From positions 124,001 through 188,000 of the forward strand of contig DEVL01000006.1 of NCBI GenBank assembly GCA_002363385.1: a stretch of 64,000 nucleotides of DNA. Direction: 5' to 3'. Within the stretch, counting starts at the first letter, position 1. Each line of letters opens with the position of its first letter. The notes under the pieces are model-generated. The model saw only the letters and a program-made list of their open reading frames with translations. It was not told where the DNA came from and did not search any database. Source of the DNA: Stenotrophomonas maltophilia (GTDB lineage: Bacteria; Pseudomonadota; Gammaproteobacteria; Xanthomonadales; Xanthomonadaceae). Below are positions 25,982 through 34,517 of the stretch, one piece after another. The translations under genes were made by a program, and so were the position numbers.

Positions 25982-26248
25982 TCAGTGCGGTCGCGGGGCC
26001 GCGGCGAGGATGTCCAGCTGTTCGATCGCTTCGGGGTGACCGTCGGCGGCGGCCGCCTGCACCTGCGCCAGGCTGGGGTGGACCACCAGCAGGATCGGGT
26101 TCTCGCACTGGGGGCAGTCGAACTGGGCTTCGTCTTCGTGCAGTTCCATCGGCATCTGCCGCGCGCTGCCCTGCCATTCGCAGGCGGCGCAGGTATAGGT
26201 CGCGTCGCGCCAGCCGGGGACGAAGTAGTTGTCGAGGGTCACGGCCAT
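25982..26248 (-). CDS. Small zinc-ribbon protein
   Basis: An 88-residue cytosolic protein with a CAAC (about 21-24) and a CPQC (about 45-48) pair, which together form a zinc ribbon. The C-terminal third is helical. No specific family recognised. It starts 13 bases after the end (in gene direction, upstream) of mgtE's reading strand, that is, it follows mgtE closely and is likely co-transcribed with it. Confidence 0.75.
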   Translation of the reverse strand: MAVTLDNYFVPGWRDATYTCAACEWQGSARQMPMELHEDEAQFDCPQCENPILLVVHPSLAQVQAAAADGHPEAIEQLDILAAAPRPH

Positions 26249-26261
26249 GCGGGGTCCAGGG

Positions 26262-27623
26262 TCAGTGCAGCAGGATCAGGGAAGCCAGGCCGAGGAAGCT
26301 GAAGAAGCCCATGACATCGGTCACGGCGGTGACCACCACGGTACCGGCCACGGCCGGATCGACGTTCATGCGCTTGAGCAGCAGCGGCAGCAGGACGCCG
26401 GCCAGGGCAGCGGCGCAGAAGTTGATGATCAGCGCCATGGTGATCACCAGCGAGAGCAGGAAACTGTGGAACCAGAGGTAGGCGATGATGCCGACCACGG
26501 TGCCAATCAGCGTGCCGTTGATCAGCGCGACCCGCGATTCCTTCCACAGCAGGATGCGCGCGTTGCTCTGGCCGACCTGGCCCAGCGCGATGCCGCGCAC
26601 CATCAGGGTCAGGACCTGCACGGCCGCATTGCCGCCGACGCCAGCCACGATCGGCATCAGCACAGCCAGGGCGACCACTTTCTGCAGCGTCAGCTCGAAC
26701 TGGCCGATCACGCTGGCCGCCAGGAACGCGGTGCACAGGTTGATGCCCAGCCAGACCACACGGCCACGCACGGCACGCTTGATCGGCGAGAACAGATCTT
26801 CCTCTTCGTCCAGACCGGCGGCGCCCAGCGCCTGGTGCTCGGCCTGCGACCGGATGATGTCGACCACGTCATCGATGGTGATGCGGCCGAGCAGGATGTT
26901 GTTGTCGTCCACCACCGGGGCGGAGACCCAGTCATGATCGGAGAACTGGCGCGCGACTTCATCGGCGCTCTCCCCGACATCGATCGCCGGCTGCTCATCG
27001 TCGATCAGGCGGTTGATCGGGGTGTTGTCCTCGTGCGTCACCAGCGCAGCCAGCGACAGGCGGCCCAGGTACTGATGGCGGCGGCTGACCACGAACAGGT
27101 GATCGGTGTGGTCGGGCAGTTCGCCGCGCAGGCGCAGGTAACGCAGCACCACATCGACATTGACGTCGGCGCGCACGGTCACCACGTCCGGGTTCATCAG
27201 GCGGCCGGCGCTGTCCTCGGGATACGACAGCACCTGCTCCAGCCGCTCGCGGTTCTCGCGGTCCATCGACTTGAGCACTTCATCGATGACCGTGTCCGGC
27301 AGGTCTTCAACCAGATCGGCAAGGTCATCGATGTCCAGGTCTTCGACCGCGGCGATGATCTCGTCCGGGTCCATGTCGGCCAGCAGGCTTTCGCGCACTT
27401 CCTCGCCAACGTGGACCAGCACCTCGCCGTCGTCTTCCGGATCGACCAGGCCCCAGACAATCTCGCGTTTGCCCGGGGGGAGCGATTCGAGCAGGTTGCC
27501 GATTTCCGCCGGTGCCAGGGTGTTGACCAATCGACGGACCGGACCCAACCGCCCGCTGTCCAGTGCATCGGACAACAGCCGCAGCTGGCGCGCCGTCTTG
27601 TCGTGGCGTACGGCTTCGGCCAT
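26262..27623 (-). CDS. mgtE: Magnesium transporter MgtE
   Basis: A 453-residue dimeric Mg2+ channel. It has an N-terminal superhelical MgtE_N domain (about 30-130), a pair of CBS domains (about 135-260) that sense cytosolic Mg2+, a plug helix and five membrane segments (about 285-450). The pore signature near the end of the third-to-fifth helices (VLMPIVAGVGGNAAVQVLTLMVRG) with the PxxxxxGGNxxxQ pattern is intact. The start ATG is preceded by GCAGGAGCT. Its leader holds an intrinsic terminator only about 20 bases before the start codon. Confidence 0.95.
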   Translation of the reverse strand: MAEAVRHDKTARQLRLLSDALDSGRLGPVRRLVNTLAPAEIGNLLESLPPGKREIVWGLVDPEDDGEVLVHVGEEVRESLLADMDPDEIIAAVEDLDIDDLADLVEDLPDTVIDEVLKSMDRENRERLEQVLSYPEDSAGRLMNPDVVTVRADVNVDVVLRYLRLRGELPDHTDHLFVVSRRHQYLGRLSLAALVTHEDNTPINRLIDDEQPAIDVGESADEVARQFSDHDWVSAPVVDDNNILLGRITIDDVVDIIRSQAEHQALGAAGLDEEEDLFSPIKRAVRGRVVWLGINLCTAFLAASVIGQFELTLQKVVALAVLMPIVAGVGGNAAVQVLTLMVRGIALGQVGQSNARILLWKESRVALINGTLIGTVVGIIAYLWFHSFLLSLVITMALIINFCAAALAGVLLPLLLKRMNVDPAVAGTVVVTAVTDVMGFFSFLGLASLILLH

Positions 27624-27639
27624 GCGCAGCTCCTGCGGG

Positions 27640-27675
27640 AAAAGAAAAAGGCCGCTATCCGGTAGAGGATGCGGC
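27640..27675 (-). terminator. Intrinsic terminator just upstream of mgtE
   Basis: Read on the minus strand: GCCGC-ATCC, loop tctacc, GGAT-a-GCGGC, then C-TTTTT-C-TTT. The T-run ends about 17 bases before the mgtE start codon. It may end the ptsI transcript, but because it sits so close to mgtE it may also act as an attenuator in the mgtE leader. Confidence 0.75.
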
Positions 27676-27776
27676 ATCGGCGGTGGTCACCGCGTCATTA
27701 TCGCGCGCTTGTGTGTCAATCGGGTAGCGCGCGACCGTGCGTGGTGCCGCGCAGGCGACGTCACGCGGTCACGCGT

Positions 27777-27802
27777 GTATCGAACAACGGTCGATACCTA
27801 CC
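27777..27802 (-). repeat. GTAG palindromic element at the end of ptsI
   Basis: On the minus strand GTAG is followed by GTATCGA-ccgttgt-TCGATAC. The TAG (27800-27798) is the stop codon of ptsI, so the element supplies the end of the gene. Confidence 0.7.
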
Positions 27803-29573
27803 GATGGAGGCCGGCCTTTTCTATCCAGCGTTCGATGCCGCGGCGGTCGCGTGCCTGCAGCAGTTTGGGCGCCATCGCCTGCAGCACGGACAGGTCGCTG
27901 TCACGCACCGCGCGGCGCACTTCCAGCAGGGTGCCCGGGTGCAGGCTGAATTCCGTCAGGCCCAGCGCCAGCAGCAGGCGCGTCATCAGCGGGTCGCCGG
28001 CAATCTCGCCGCAGACCGCCACCGGAATGTTGTAGGCCTGGCCGGTGCGCAGGATGTGCGCCAGCAGGCGCACCACCGCCGGGTGCAGCGGCGAGTACAG
28101 CTCGCCGACCGCCTCGTTGTTGCGGTCGGCGGCCAGCAGGTACTGGACCAGATCGTTGGTGCCGATCGAGAGGAAGTCGACCAGATCGATGAAGCTCTCC
28201 AGCGCGATCGCCGCGGCCGGCACTTCGATCATCGCGCCGAACGGGATGTGCTCGGCCACCTCGTGGCCTTCGGCGCGCAGCAGCGCGGCCTGCTTGGCCA
28301 GGCGCCGGCGCACGGTGAGGATCTCCTCGCGGGTGCTGACCATCGGGATCAGGATGCGCAGCTTGCCGTAGGCCGAGGCGCGCAGGATCGCGCGCAGCTG
28401 GGTATCGGCCACTTTCGGCCGCGCCAGGGACAGGCGCACGCCGCGCAGGCCCAGGGCCGGGTTTTCTTCGTTGCTCAGGGTCAGCCCGGTGCGGTCGGCC
28501 TTGTCCGCGCCCAGGTCCAGGGTGCGGATGGTGACCGGCCGCCCGCTCATGCCGAGGGCGGCATCGCGGTAGGTCTCGAACTGCTCCTGCTCGTCCGGCA
28601 GTTCGTTGCGCTGCAGGAACAGGAACTCGGTGCGGTACAGGCCCAGACCGTGCGCGCCCAGCGCGTGCGCCTGGGTGACGTCCTCGCTGGACTCGGCATT
28701 GGCGAGCAGGGCGATGTCGACGTTGTCGCGGGTGCGGCTGGGCTTGGTGCGCAGGCGGCCGAGCTCACGCTGTTCGCGCGCGTGCTCGCGCAGCCGGACG
28801 CGGTAATCGCGCAGATCCGGTGCCTGGGGGTTGATGGTGACCGCGCCGTCGCTGCCGTCCATGATCAGCACGTCGCCATCGGCGACCTTCTGCAGCACGT
28901 TGGGGACGTTGACGATCAGCGGCAGGTGCAGGCTGCGCGCCAGGATCGCGCTGTGCGACAGCGCGCTGCCCCCGGCGGTGACGATGCCGACCACGCCATG
29001 GGCCTGCAGCTGGGCGAGCTCGGACGGGGCGATGTTGTCGCAGACCAGGATCTCGCCGGCCATGCCTTTGACGTCTGGCGGGCGCTTCTGCAGGAACGCA
29101 TGGATGCGCCCGATCACATGGTCCAGATCGTCCATGCGGCTCTTCAGGTAGGCATCGTCCATGCCATCGAAGACCTTGGCCAAGCGGTCGCGCTGCACGC
29201 GCAGCGCATAGCCGGCGCTGTACGGACCGCTGCGGATCAGTTCGTCCAGGCCAAACAGCAGTTCGGGGTCATCCAGCAGCAGGGCATGCAGGTCGAGGAA
29301 TTCGCCGACCTCTTTGTTCAAGGCGCCGTGCAGGCGCTGGCGCAGGTCGTGCATTTCACCGCGCGCCGCTTCCACGGCCACGTGCAGGCGCTCCAGTTCG
29401 GCGTCGATCTTGGCCGGCGCAATGCGCTGCTCGGCCACTTCCAGGGCATGTGGCAGGCGCACCCGGGCGCGGCCCAGGGCATTGCCGCGGGAGGCTCCGT
29501 GGCCGGACAACAGCATCGCCCCGGACGTGGTCCGGGCCGGTGCGGAGGATCCCGGTCGCGGTTGCCCCCCCAT
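27798..29573 (-). CDS. ptsI: Phosphoenolpyruvate-protein phosphotransferase (enzyme I)
   Basis: A 591-residue enzyme I that takes phosphate from PEP and passes it to HPr. The phosphorylated histidine is His207 in GGSALSHSAILA; the PEP-binding barrel shows GLYRTEFLFL, the RTLDLGADK block and the C-terminal IPVAVCGEIAGDP. There is no N-terminal GAF domain, so it is the ptsI and not the ptsP type. The ATG at 29573 has GAGGA upstream within the HPr gene end; an ATG 19 codons later is a second candidate closer to the usual length. The stop codon is formed by a GTAG element. Confidence 0.93.
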   Translation of the reverse strand: MGGQPRPGSSAPARTTSGAMLLSGHGASRGNALGRARVRLPHALEVAEQRIAPAKIDAELERLHVAVEAARGEMHDLRQRLHGALNKEVGEFLDLHALLLDDPELLFGLDELIRSGPYSAGYALRVQRDRLAKVFDGMDDAYLKSRMDDLDHVIGRIHAFLQKRPPDVKGMAGEILVCDNIAPSELAQLQAHGVVGIVTAGGSALSHSAILARSLHLPLIVNVPNVLQKVADGDVLIMDGSDGAVTINPQAPDLRDYRVRLREHAREQRELGRLRTKPSRTRDNVDIALLANAESSEDVTQAHALGAHGLGLYRTEFLFLQRNELPDEQEQFETYRDAALGMSGRPVTIRTLDLGADKADRTGLTLSNEENPALGLRGVRLSLARPKVADTQLRAILRASAYGKLRILIPMVSTREEILTVRRRLAKQAALLRAEGHEVAEHIPFGAMIEVPAAAIALESFIDLVDFLSIGTNDLVQYLLAADRNNEAVGELYSPLHPAVVRLLAHILRTGQAYNIPVAVCGEIAGDPLMTRLLLALGLTEFSLHPGTLLEVRRAVRDSDLSVLQAMAPKLLQARDRRGIERWIEKAGLHR

Positions 29574-29575
29574 GC

Positions 29576-29845
29576 TCAGTTGTCCTCGTCGAAACGCCGT
29601 TCGAAGAGGGCGACCACCGCCTCCATCGCGGCGGCTTCGTCTTCGCCGTCGATGCGCACGGTGACCGGGGTGCCCTGGCCGGCGGCCAGCAGCATGACGC
29701 CCATGATGCTCTTGGCATTGATCTCACGGCCTTTGGCGGCCATGGTCACATTGCAGCGGAACGGCGCCAGCTCCTGCACCAGCTTGGCAGTGGCGCGGGC
29801 ATGCAGGCCCAGGCGGTTGGAAACAGTGAGTTCACGTTCAAGCAT
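29576..29845 (-). CDS. ptsH: HPr phosphocarrier protein
   Basis: An 89-residue phosphocarrier. His15 in NRLGLHARAT is the site used by enzyme I, and Ser46 in NAKSIMGVM is the site used by HPr kinase; both are present, matching the hprK gene nearby. It overlaps the upstream EIIA gene by eight bases and is followed by ptsI after two bases, so the three are one translation-coupled unit. The start is set at 29845, where the family begins. Confidence 0.95.
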   Translation of the reverse strand: MLERELTVSNRLGLHARATAKLVQELAPFRCNVTMAAKGREINAKSIMGVMLLAAGQGTPVTVRIDGEDEAAAMEAVVALFERRFDEDN

Positions 29846-30230
29846 CGTCGACAATCGCTCCATTGCGAGTGCCTGCCGCGGCTGTGGCAGGCAGTTGATC
29901 CAGTCCCTGTTCCGGATAATTCATCACCCGCATCAACATCGGCAGGCTCAGCGCCGAAACCCGGCGTGCCGGGGTGCCCAGACGAGCCAGTTGCCCGGCC
30001 AGATTGCTGGGGCTGGCGCCGTACAGGTCGGTCAGGATCAGCACGCCCTGGCCACTGTCCACCCGGCGCAAGGCGGCCGAGGCGAGCGGGAGCAGGACGT
30101 CCATATCTGCGTCGAACGGTACTTCGAAAGCTTCGGTCTTCAGCGGCAGGTGCCGCAGCAGACGGGTCGCCACGTCCAGCAGGGCCGTGCCGACACCGGG
30201 ATGAGTTACGAGGAGAATGCCACAGGTCAT
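29838..30230 (-). CDS. PTS EIIA component, mannose type
   Basis: A 130-residue domain of the mannose-type (EIIA-Man) family. The phospho-acceptor is His10 in LVTHPGVG; the conserved DLYGASPSNLA follows in the middle. No EIIB, IIC or IID partner occurs nearby, so it probably has a regulatory role at the end of the HPr relay. The start is ATG at 30230 (MTCGILLV). Confidence 0.92.
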   Translation of the reverse strand: MTCGILLVTHPGVGTALLDVATRLLRHLPLKTEAFEVPFDADMDVLLPLASAALRRVDSGQGVLILTDLYGASPSNLAGQLARLGTPARRVSALSLPMLMRVMNYPEQGLDQLPATAAAGTRNGAIVDDA

Positions 30231-30336
30231 TCCCGAACGTTAACAGGTCAACATGAATTGGCGATAGCACGCGTGAAAGACTGCTGTGTTCCGCGGTTCA
30301 GCGTGTCGATGCCGGCCCTCGCCGGTACTGCCGCTC

Positions 30337-31233
30337 TCAGTCCAGTTCGCGGTGGAAGGTCGCCACTTCCGGCCAGCCCTGGTCGCGGGCATGGCGGGCC
30401 ATGCGCTCGGCCATGTACACCGAGCGGTGCTTGCCGCCGGTGCAGCCGAAGGCGACGGTCACATAGCTGCGGGTGTCATTGCCCAGGCGCGGCAGCCAGG
30501 TATCGAGGAAATCGACCAGCTGGGCGGCATAGCGCTGCACATCGGGCTGTTCGTCCAAGTGCTCGCGCACCCCGGCATCGCGGCCGGACAGCGGGCGCAG
30601 TTCCGGGTCCCAATGCGGATTGGGCAGCACGCGCACATCGAACACGAAGTCGGCTTCGGCCGGCACGCCACGCTTGTAGGCGAACGATTCGAACAGCAGC
30701 GACAGCTTGTTGCCGTGGGCCAGCGCGAATTCGGTCACCACCTTGCGGCGCAGCTGGTGCACGTTGAGGTGGCTGGTGTCGATCACCGCATCGGCGGCGG
30801 CGCGCAGCGGGGCGGTGAGTTCGCGCTCGCGGGCGATCGCTTCGGGCAGCGACAGCCCGAGCTGGCTCAGCGGATGGCGGCGACGGGTGTCGGCGTAGCG
30901 CTTGAGAAGGGTTTCATCGGTGGCATCGAAGAACAGCAGCTGCGCATCCAGGCCGGCGGCCTTGGCGTCTGCGCGCCAGTGCGAGAGCTGGGTCAGGTCA
31001 CTCTGCGCGCGCACGTCGATGCCGACGGCCAGGCGGCGCGGAGCCTCGCGGCCCGGATCGCCGAGCAGGCTGCGCACGAAATCCGGCAGCAGGTCGATCG
31101 GCAGGTTGTCCGAGCAGTAGTAATCGAGGTCTTCGAAGGTCTTCAGCGCGACCGTCTTGCCGGAACCGGACAGGCCACTGACGATGATCAGGGTGGCGGC
31201 GGTCGGGGCGGAGGCGGGGGCGGGAATGGTCAT
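30337..31233 (-). CDS. rapZ: RNase adapter protein RapZ
   Basis: A 298-residue nucleotide-binding protein that in enterics targets the small RNA GlmZ to RNase E and thereby controls glucosamine-6-phosphate synthesis. Walker A is GLSGSGKT (20-27); the family block DLDYYCSDNLPIDLL and the C-terminal CTGGKHRSVYMAE with basic residues are present. The N-terminal about 12 residues are Ala/Pro-rich. Overlaps hprK by four bases (ATGA). Whether a GlmY/GlmZ-like RNA exists here cannot be seen. Confidence 0.95.
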   Translation of the reverse strand: MTIPAPASAPTAATLIIVSGLSGSGKTVALKTFEDLDYYCSDNLPIDLLPDFVRSLLGDPGREAPRRLAVGIDVRAQSDLTQLSHWRADAKAAGLDAQLLFFDATDETLLKRYADTRRRHPLSQLGLSLPEAIARERELTAPLRAAADAVIDTSHLNVHQLRRKVVTEFALAHGNKLSLLFESFAYKRGVPAEADFVFDVRVLPNPHWDPELRPLSGRDAGVREHLDEQPDVQRYAAQLVDFLDTWLPRLGNDTRSYVTVAFGCTGGKHRSVYMAERMARHARDQGWPEVATFHRELD

Positions 31234-32180
31234 GGCGTGCGGCGTTCCAACATGTTGCTGTGGCGGGCGATGAACATCGCGGCCGGGTCGATGCCCTTGG
31301 TCCGCAGGATGTGCAGGCGCGTGGCGGCCTCGGTCAGCACCGACAGGTTGCGGCCGGGCATGACGGGCAGGGTGATCAGCGGCACATCCAGGTCCAGCAC
31401 GTGGCGGGTACCCGAGTCGCCGGTCAGGCGTTCATAGCCGTAGGGGGTGGGCTCGGTCATCGGCTTGGTCAGGTGGACGATCAGCCGAAGGTACTTGTTC
31501 TTCTTTACCGCTGTGTCACCGAACATCTCGCGCACGTTGAGCACGCCCAGGCCGCGCACTTCCAGCAGGTCCTGCAGCAGCTCCGGGCAGGTGCCGTCGA
31601 GCACATCCGGGGCGATCTGGGTGAATTCAGGGGCATCGTCGGCCACCAGGCGATGGCCACGGCTGAGCAGCTCCAGCGCCAGCTCGCTCTTGCCCGAGCC
31701 GGCTTCACCGGTAATCAGCACGCCGATGGAGTAGATCTCCATGAACACGCCATGCAGGATCACCCGCGGCGCCAGCGTGCGCGCCAGGTGGTAGGACAGG
31801 TGGTTGAGCAGCTCGTGGCCACGTTTGGGCGAGATCCACAGCGGCGTCTGCGATTCGTCCGCAGCCGCGCGCAGGTCTTCCGGGCAGGACTGGTTGCGGG
31901 TGATCACCAGCGCCAGCGGATGGGACTGCATGATCCGCTCGATGGTTTCCCAGCGCTGGCGCGAATCCAGCGAATCCAGCCAGGACAGTTCCTCGGTGCC
32001 CAGGATCTGCACCTTGTTGGGGTAGATCGCATTGAGGTAACCGGCCAGCGAGGGGCGGCGCGAGACCTTGTTGCCGGCCTCCAGCTCACGGCGCTCGCCC
32101 TGCTGGCCGGCGACCCAGCGCAGGCTCAGGCGGTCGCGCTGCTGTTCGAACAGTTCGCGCGCGGTGATGCTGGTATTCAT
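31230..32180 (-). CDS. hprK: HPr kinase/phosphorylase
   Basis: A 316-residue bifunctional enzyme that adds or removes phosphate at Ser46 of HPr. The Walker A GEAGSGKS (158-165) is followed by RGHRLVADDAPE, the family's catalytic Asp region, and by the HPrK signature VRGLGVLNVREMFG. An N-terminal regulatory domain (about 1-130) is present. The gene lies between ptsN and rapZ with four-base overlaps on both sides, an arrangement found in Xanthomonadaceae and Neisseria but not in E. coli, where hprK is absent. Confidence 0.95.
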   Translation of the reverse strand: MNTSITARELFEQQRDRLSLRWVAGQQGERRELEAGNKVSRRPSLAGYLNAIYPNKVQILGTEELSWLDSLDSRQRWETIERIMQSHPLALVITRNQSCPEDLRAAADESQTPLWISPKRGHELLNHLSYHLARTLAPRVILHGVFMEIYSIGVLITGEAGSGKSELALELLSRGHRLVADDAPEFTQIAPDVLDGTCPELLQDLLEVRGLGVLNVREMFGDTAVKKNKYLRLIVHLTKPMTEPTPYGYERLTGDSGTRHVLDLDVPLITLPVMPGRNLSVLTEAATRLHILRTKGIDPAAMFIARHSNMLERRTP

Positions 32181-32629
32181 GCGGCACTCGCCGGCGGGGG
32201 AAATTCGATGACCCGACGCAGTTCGTCGCCGTCGCGCGCTTCGCGCAGCGCCTGGCGGATGGCCGGCTCGGAGAACAGCTCGGCCAGCTCGGACAGCAGC
32301 ATCAGGTGTTGATGGGTGTAGTGCGCGGGCACGGCAATCGCGAAGACCAGGTCGACCGGTTCATCGCCGCCGAATTCCACCGGCGATTCCAGCCGCAGCA
32401 GGGCGCCACGGGGGCGCTCGAGCAGCGGGGCACGGCCGTGCGGAATGGCGATGCCGTGGCCGATCGCGGTGCTGCCCAGCGTCTCGCGCTGGCACAGGTT
32501 CTGGTACAGCAGCTCGGCGTTGGCTTCGCGGCAGGCCAGCAGGCGGGCTGCGGCCTTCAGCACGCTGTCGCGATCGGCGGCCGGCAGCACTTGCGTGCGG
32601 ACGGCCGCCAGAAGATCAGTCAGAGGCAT
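32177..32629 (-). CDS. ptsN: PTS nitrogen regulatory EIIA (EIIA-Ntr)
   Basis: A 150-residue EIIA of the fructose/nitrogen family. The phospho-histidine is His64 in HGIAIPHGRAP, and the conserved VDLVFAIAVP follows. In enterics it controls potassium uptake and nitrogen metabolism. Overlaps hprK by four bases; follows hpf after 21 bases. Its phosphate donor here is most likely the HPr and enzyme I of this locus, because no ptsP is seen. Confidence 0.95.
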   Translation of the reverse strand: MPLTDLLAAVRTQVLPAADRDSVLKAAARLLACREANAELLYQNLCQRETLGSTAIGHGIAIPHGRAPLLERPRGALLRLESPVEFGGDEPVDLVFAIAVPAHYTHQHLMLLSELAELFSEPAIRQALREARDGDELRRVIEFPPPASAA

Positions 32630-32650
32630 GTCGGGGTGGAAACGAGGGCA

Positions 32651-32977
32651 TCAGCCCTCATTGTCGCCCACCGGCAGCGGTTGCGGTGCGTGCTGCTGCT
32701 TTTTCTCTTTGTGCTTGATGACCAGGCGGTCGAGCTTGTCGGCCAGGATGTCGATTGCCGCATACATGGTGGGGCCGCTGGCGTCCGCGTGCAGAGTCTG
32801 CCCGGGAACATTCACACTCGCATCGGCATGGTGCTCCGGCTTGCGGATCGACAGTTGCACGCGAACCTCGCAGTGCTGGTCGAAATGCTTCCCCAGCCGT
32901 TCCAGCTTGGTCTCCACGTACTCGTTCAGAGCCGGGGTGATCTCAAGGTGGTCCTTGCCAAACGTCTCGATGTGCAT
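32651..32977 (-). CDS. hpf: Ribosome hibernation-promoting factor (short form)
   Basis: A 108-residue protein of the HPF/RaiA family that dimerises or silences 70S ribosomes in stationary phase. The start MHIETFGKDHLEITPALNEYVETKL and the basic face (later RLVIKHKEKK) are typical. The short length excludes a long HPF with a dimerisation tail. Its position between rpoN and ptsN is the same as in E. coli, so sigma-54 physiology and ribosome silencing are linked in one operon. Confidence 0.94.
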   Translation of the reverse strand: MHIETFGKDHLEITPALNEYVETKLERLGKHFDQHCEVRVQLSIRKPEHHADASVNVPGQTLHADASGPTMYAAIDILADKLDRLVIKHKEKKQQHAPQPLPVGDNEG

Positions 32978-33035
32978 CGGGTTTCTCCTTTGTTCGGATG
33001 TGCCAATGAACCTCCCCGCCGGGCGCGGTGGAGCG

Positions 33036-34475
33036 TCAGACGATTCTTACCCTTTCGTGCGAGGCGGAAATGTTCATGGCTTCACGATACTTCGCCACGG
33101 TGCGTCGCGCTACCGGTATTCCCGAGGTTTTGAGCAGGTCAGCCAGCTTGGCGTCAGAAAGCGGCTTGCGCGGGTTCTCGTCATCGATCAGGCGGCGCAG
33201 CATGGCCTGGATGGCGGTACTGGAGGCTTCGCCGCCGCTGTCGGTATCGATGCCGGAGGCGAAGAAGGCGCGCAGGGGCAGGGTGCCGCGCGGGGTACGC
33301 ACGTACTTGCGGGCGATGGCGCGTGAAATGGTCGATTCGTGCAGGCTCAGTTCGCCGGCCACTTCACGCAGCGTCAGCGGGCGCAGCGCCTGTTCGCCGA
33401 ACTCCAGGAAGGCGGCCTGCTGGTCGAGCAGGCAGCGCATCACCCGCAGCAGGGTCTCGCCGCGGGCCTCCAGGCCCTTGAGCAGCCAGCGCGCCTCCTG
33501 CAGGTGGGCGCGCATGTAGCCGGCGTCGGCCTCCCCGCAGCGGCGGATCATCTGCTCGTAGCCGCGGTGGATGACCACCTTGGGCCCGGCATGGCCGGCC
33601 AGGGCGGCACGCCAGACCCCGTTCTGGCGCCAGACCACGCAGTCCGGCACTACGTAGCTGTCGTGGGAGAGTTCGCCGATCTGGCTACCGGGGCGGGGGT
33701 CGAGCGAGCGCAGCAGCTGCACCGCGACCTCCACCTCAGCCTCCGGCTCGCGCAGCTCATGGGCGATGCCTGCCACACCGCTGCGTGGCAGGCGCTCCAG
33801 CGGGCCATCGGCGATGCGGCGGGCCAGGGCCAGGCCGGGTGTGTCGGGAGGCAGCACCAGCAGTTGCAGGTCCAGGCATTCGCCGAGCGTGCGCGCGCCG
33901 ACCCCGACCGGGTCGAAGCGCTGGATCTGGTGCAGCACGGTCAGGATTTCGGCCTCGTCGACCTGGATGGCCGGGCGCAGGGTCTCGGCGATGGTCGCCA
34001 GCGGCTCGCGCAGGTAGCCGTCTTCTTCGAACGCGTCGATCAACGCCGCGCCGATACTGCGGTCCCGGGCCGACAGGTGCGACAGGTGCAGCTGCCAGAG
34101 CAGGTGGTCGGCCAGCGATTCGGTCTCGGCCACACGCTCGGCGGCGCTGCCGTTGTCGTCATCGTCGAAGGAGCCGCCACTGCTGCCGCTGGTCCAGTCG
34201 CCCTCGCCGGGCGACCAGTCATCACTGGCCGAGACCTGGTGCTCGCCATCGGCGTGGGTATCGGTGGCGGCAGGCGGGGGGCTGTCCTCGCCGGGGCTGG
34301 CCTCGAGCGCCGGTTCAGCGTTCTCGGCCCAGTCCAGCAGCGGGTTGGTCTCCACCGCCTCGGTGATTTCCAGCTCCAGCTCGGCGTTGGACATCTGCAA
34401 CAGCTTGATCGCCTGACGCAGCTGCGGCGTCATGACCAGGTGTTGCCCCATCGATGTCTGCAGCCGTGCTTTCAT
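33036..34475 (-). CDS. rpoN: RNA polymerase sigma-54 factor
   Basis: A 479-residue sigma factor that directs transcription from -24/-12 promoters together with enhancer-binding ATPases. Region I is MKARLQTSMGQHLVMTPQLRQAIKLLQ, followed by an acidic region II (about 55-125), the core-binding domain, and the RpoN box ARRTVAKYREAM near residue 460. In Xanthomonadaceae it affects flagella, pili and nitrogen uptake. It lies between lptB and hpf on the same strand, as in enterics. Confidence 0.96.
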   Translation of the reverse strand: MKARLQTSMGQHLVMTPQLRQAIKLLQMSNAELELEITEAVETNPLLDWAENAEPALEASPGEDSPPPAATDTHADGEHQVSASDDWSPGEGDWTSGSSGGSFDDDDNGSAAERVAETESLADHLLWQLHLSHLSARDRSIGAALIDAFEEDGYLREPLATIAETLRPAIQVDEAEILTVLHQIQRFDPVGVGARTLGECLDLQLLVLPPDTPGLALARRIADGPLERLPRSGVAGIAHELREPEAEVEVAVQLLRSLDPRPGSQIGELSHDSYVVPDCVVWRQNGVWRAALAGHAGPKVVIHRGYEQMIRRCGEADAGYMRAHLQEARWLLKGLEARGETLLRVMRCLLDQQAAFLEFGEQALRPLTLREVAGELSLHESTISRAIARKYVRTPRGTLPLRAFFASGIDTDSGGEASSTAIQAMLRRLIDDENPRKPLSDAKLADLLKTSGIPVARRTVAKYREAMNISASHERVRIV

Positions 34476-34517
34476 GCCTGTGCCGAACGGAAGGAAGGCG
34501 TTGCGGCGGCCGCTGGA

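Noticed and set aside
27686..27725. A sigma-70 promoter for mgtE (TTGACA and GATAAT on the minus strand)
   Set aside because: The two motifs are only 11 bases apart, too close for a functional pair.
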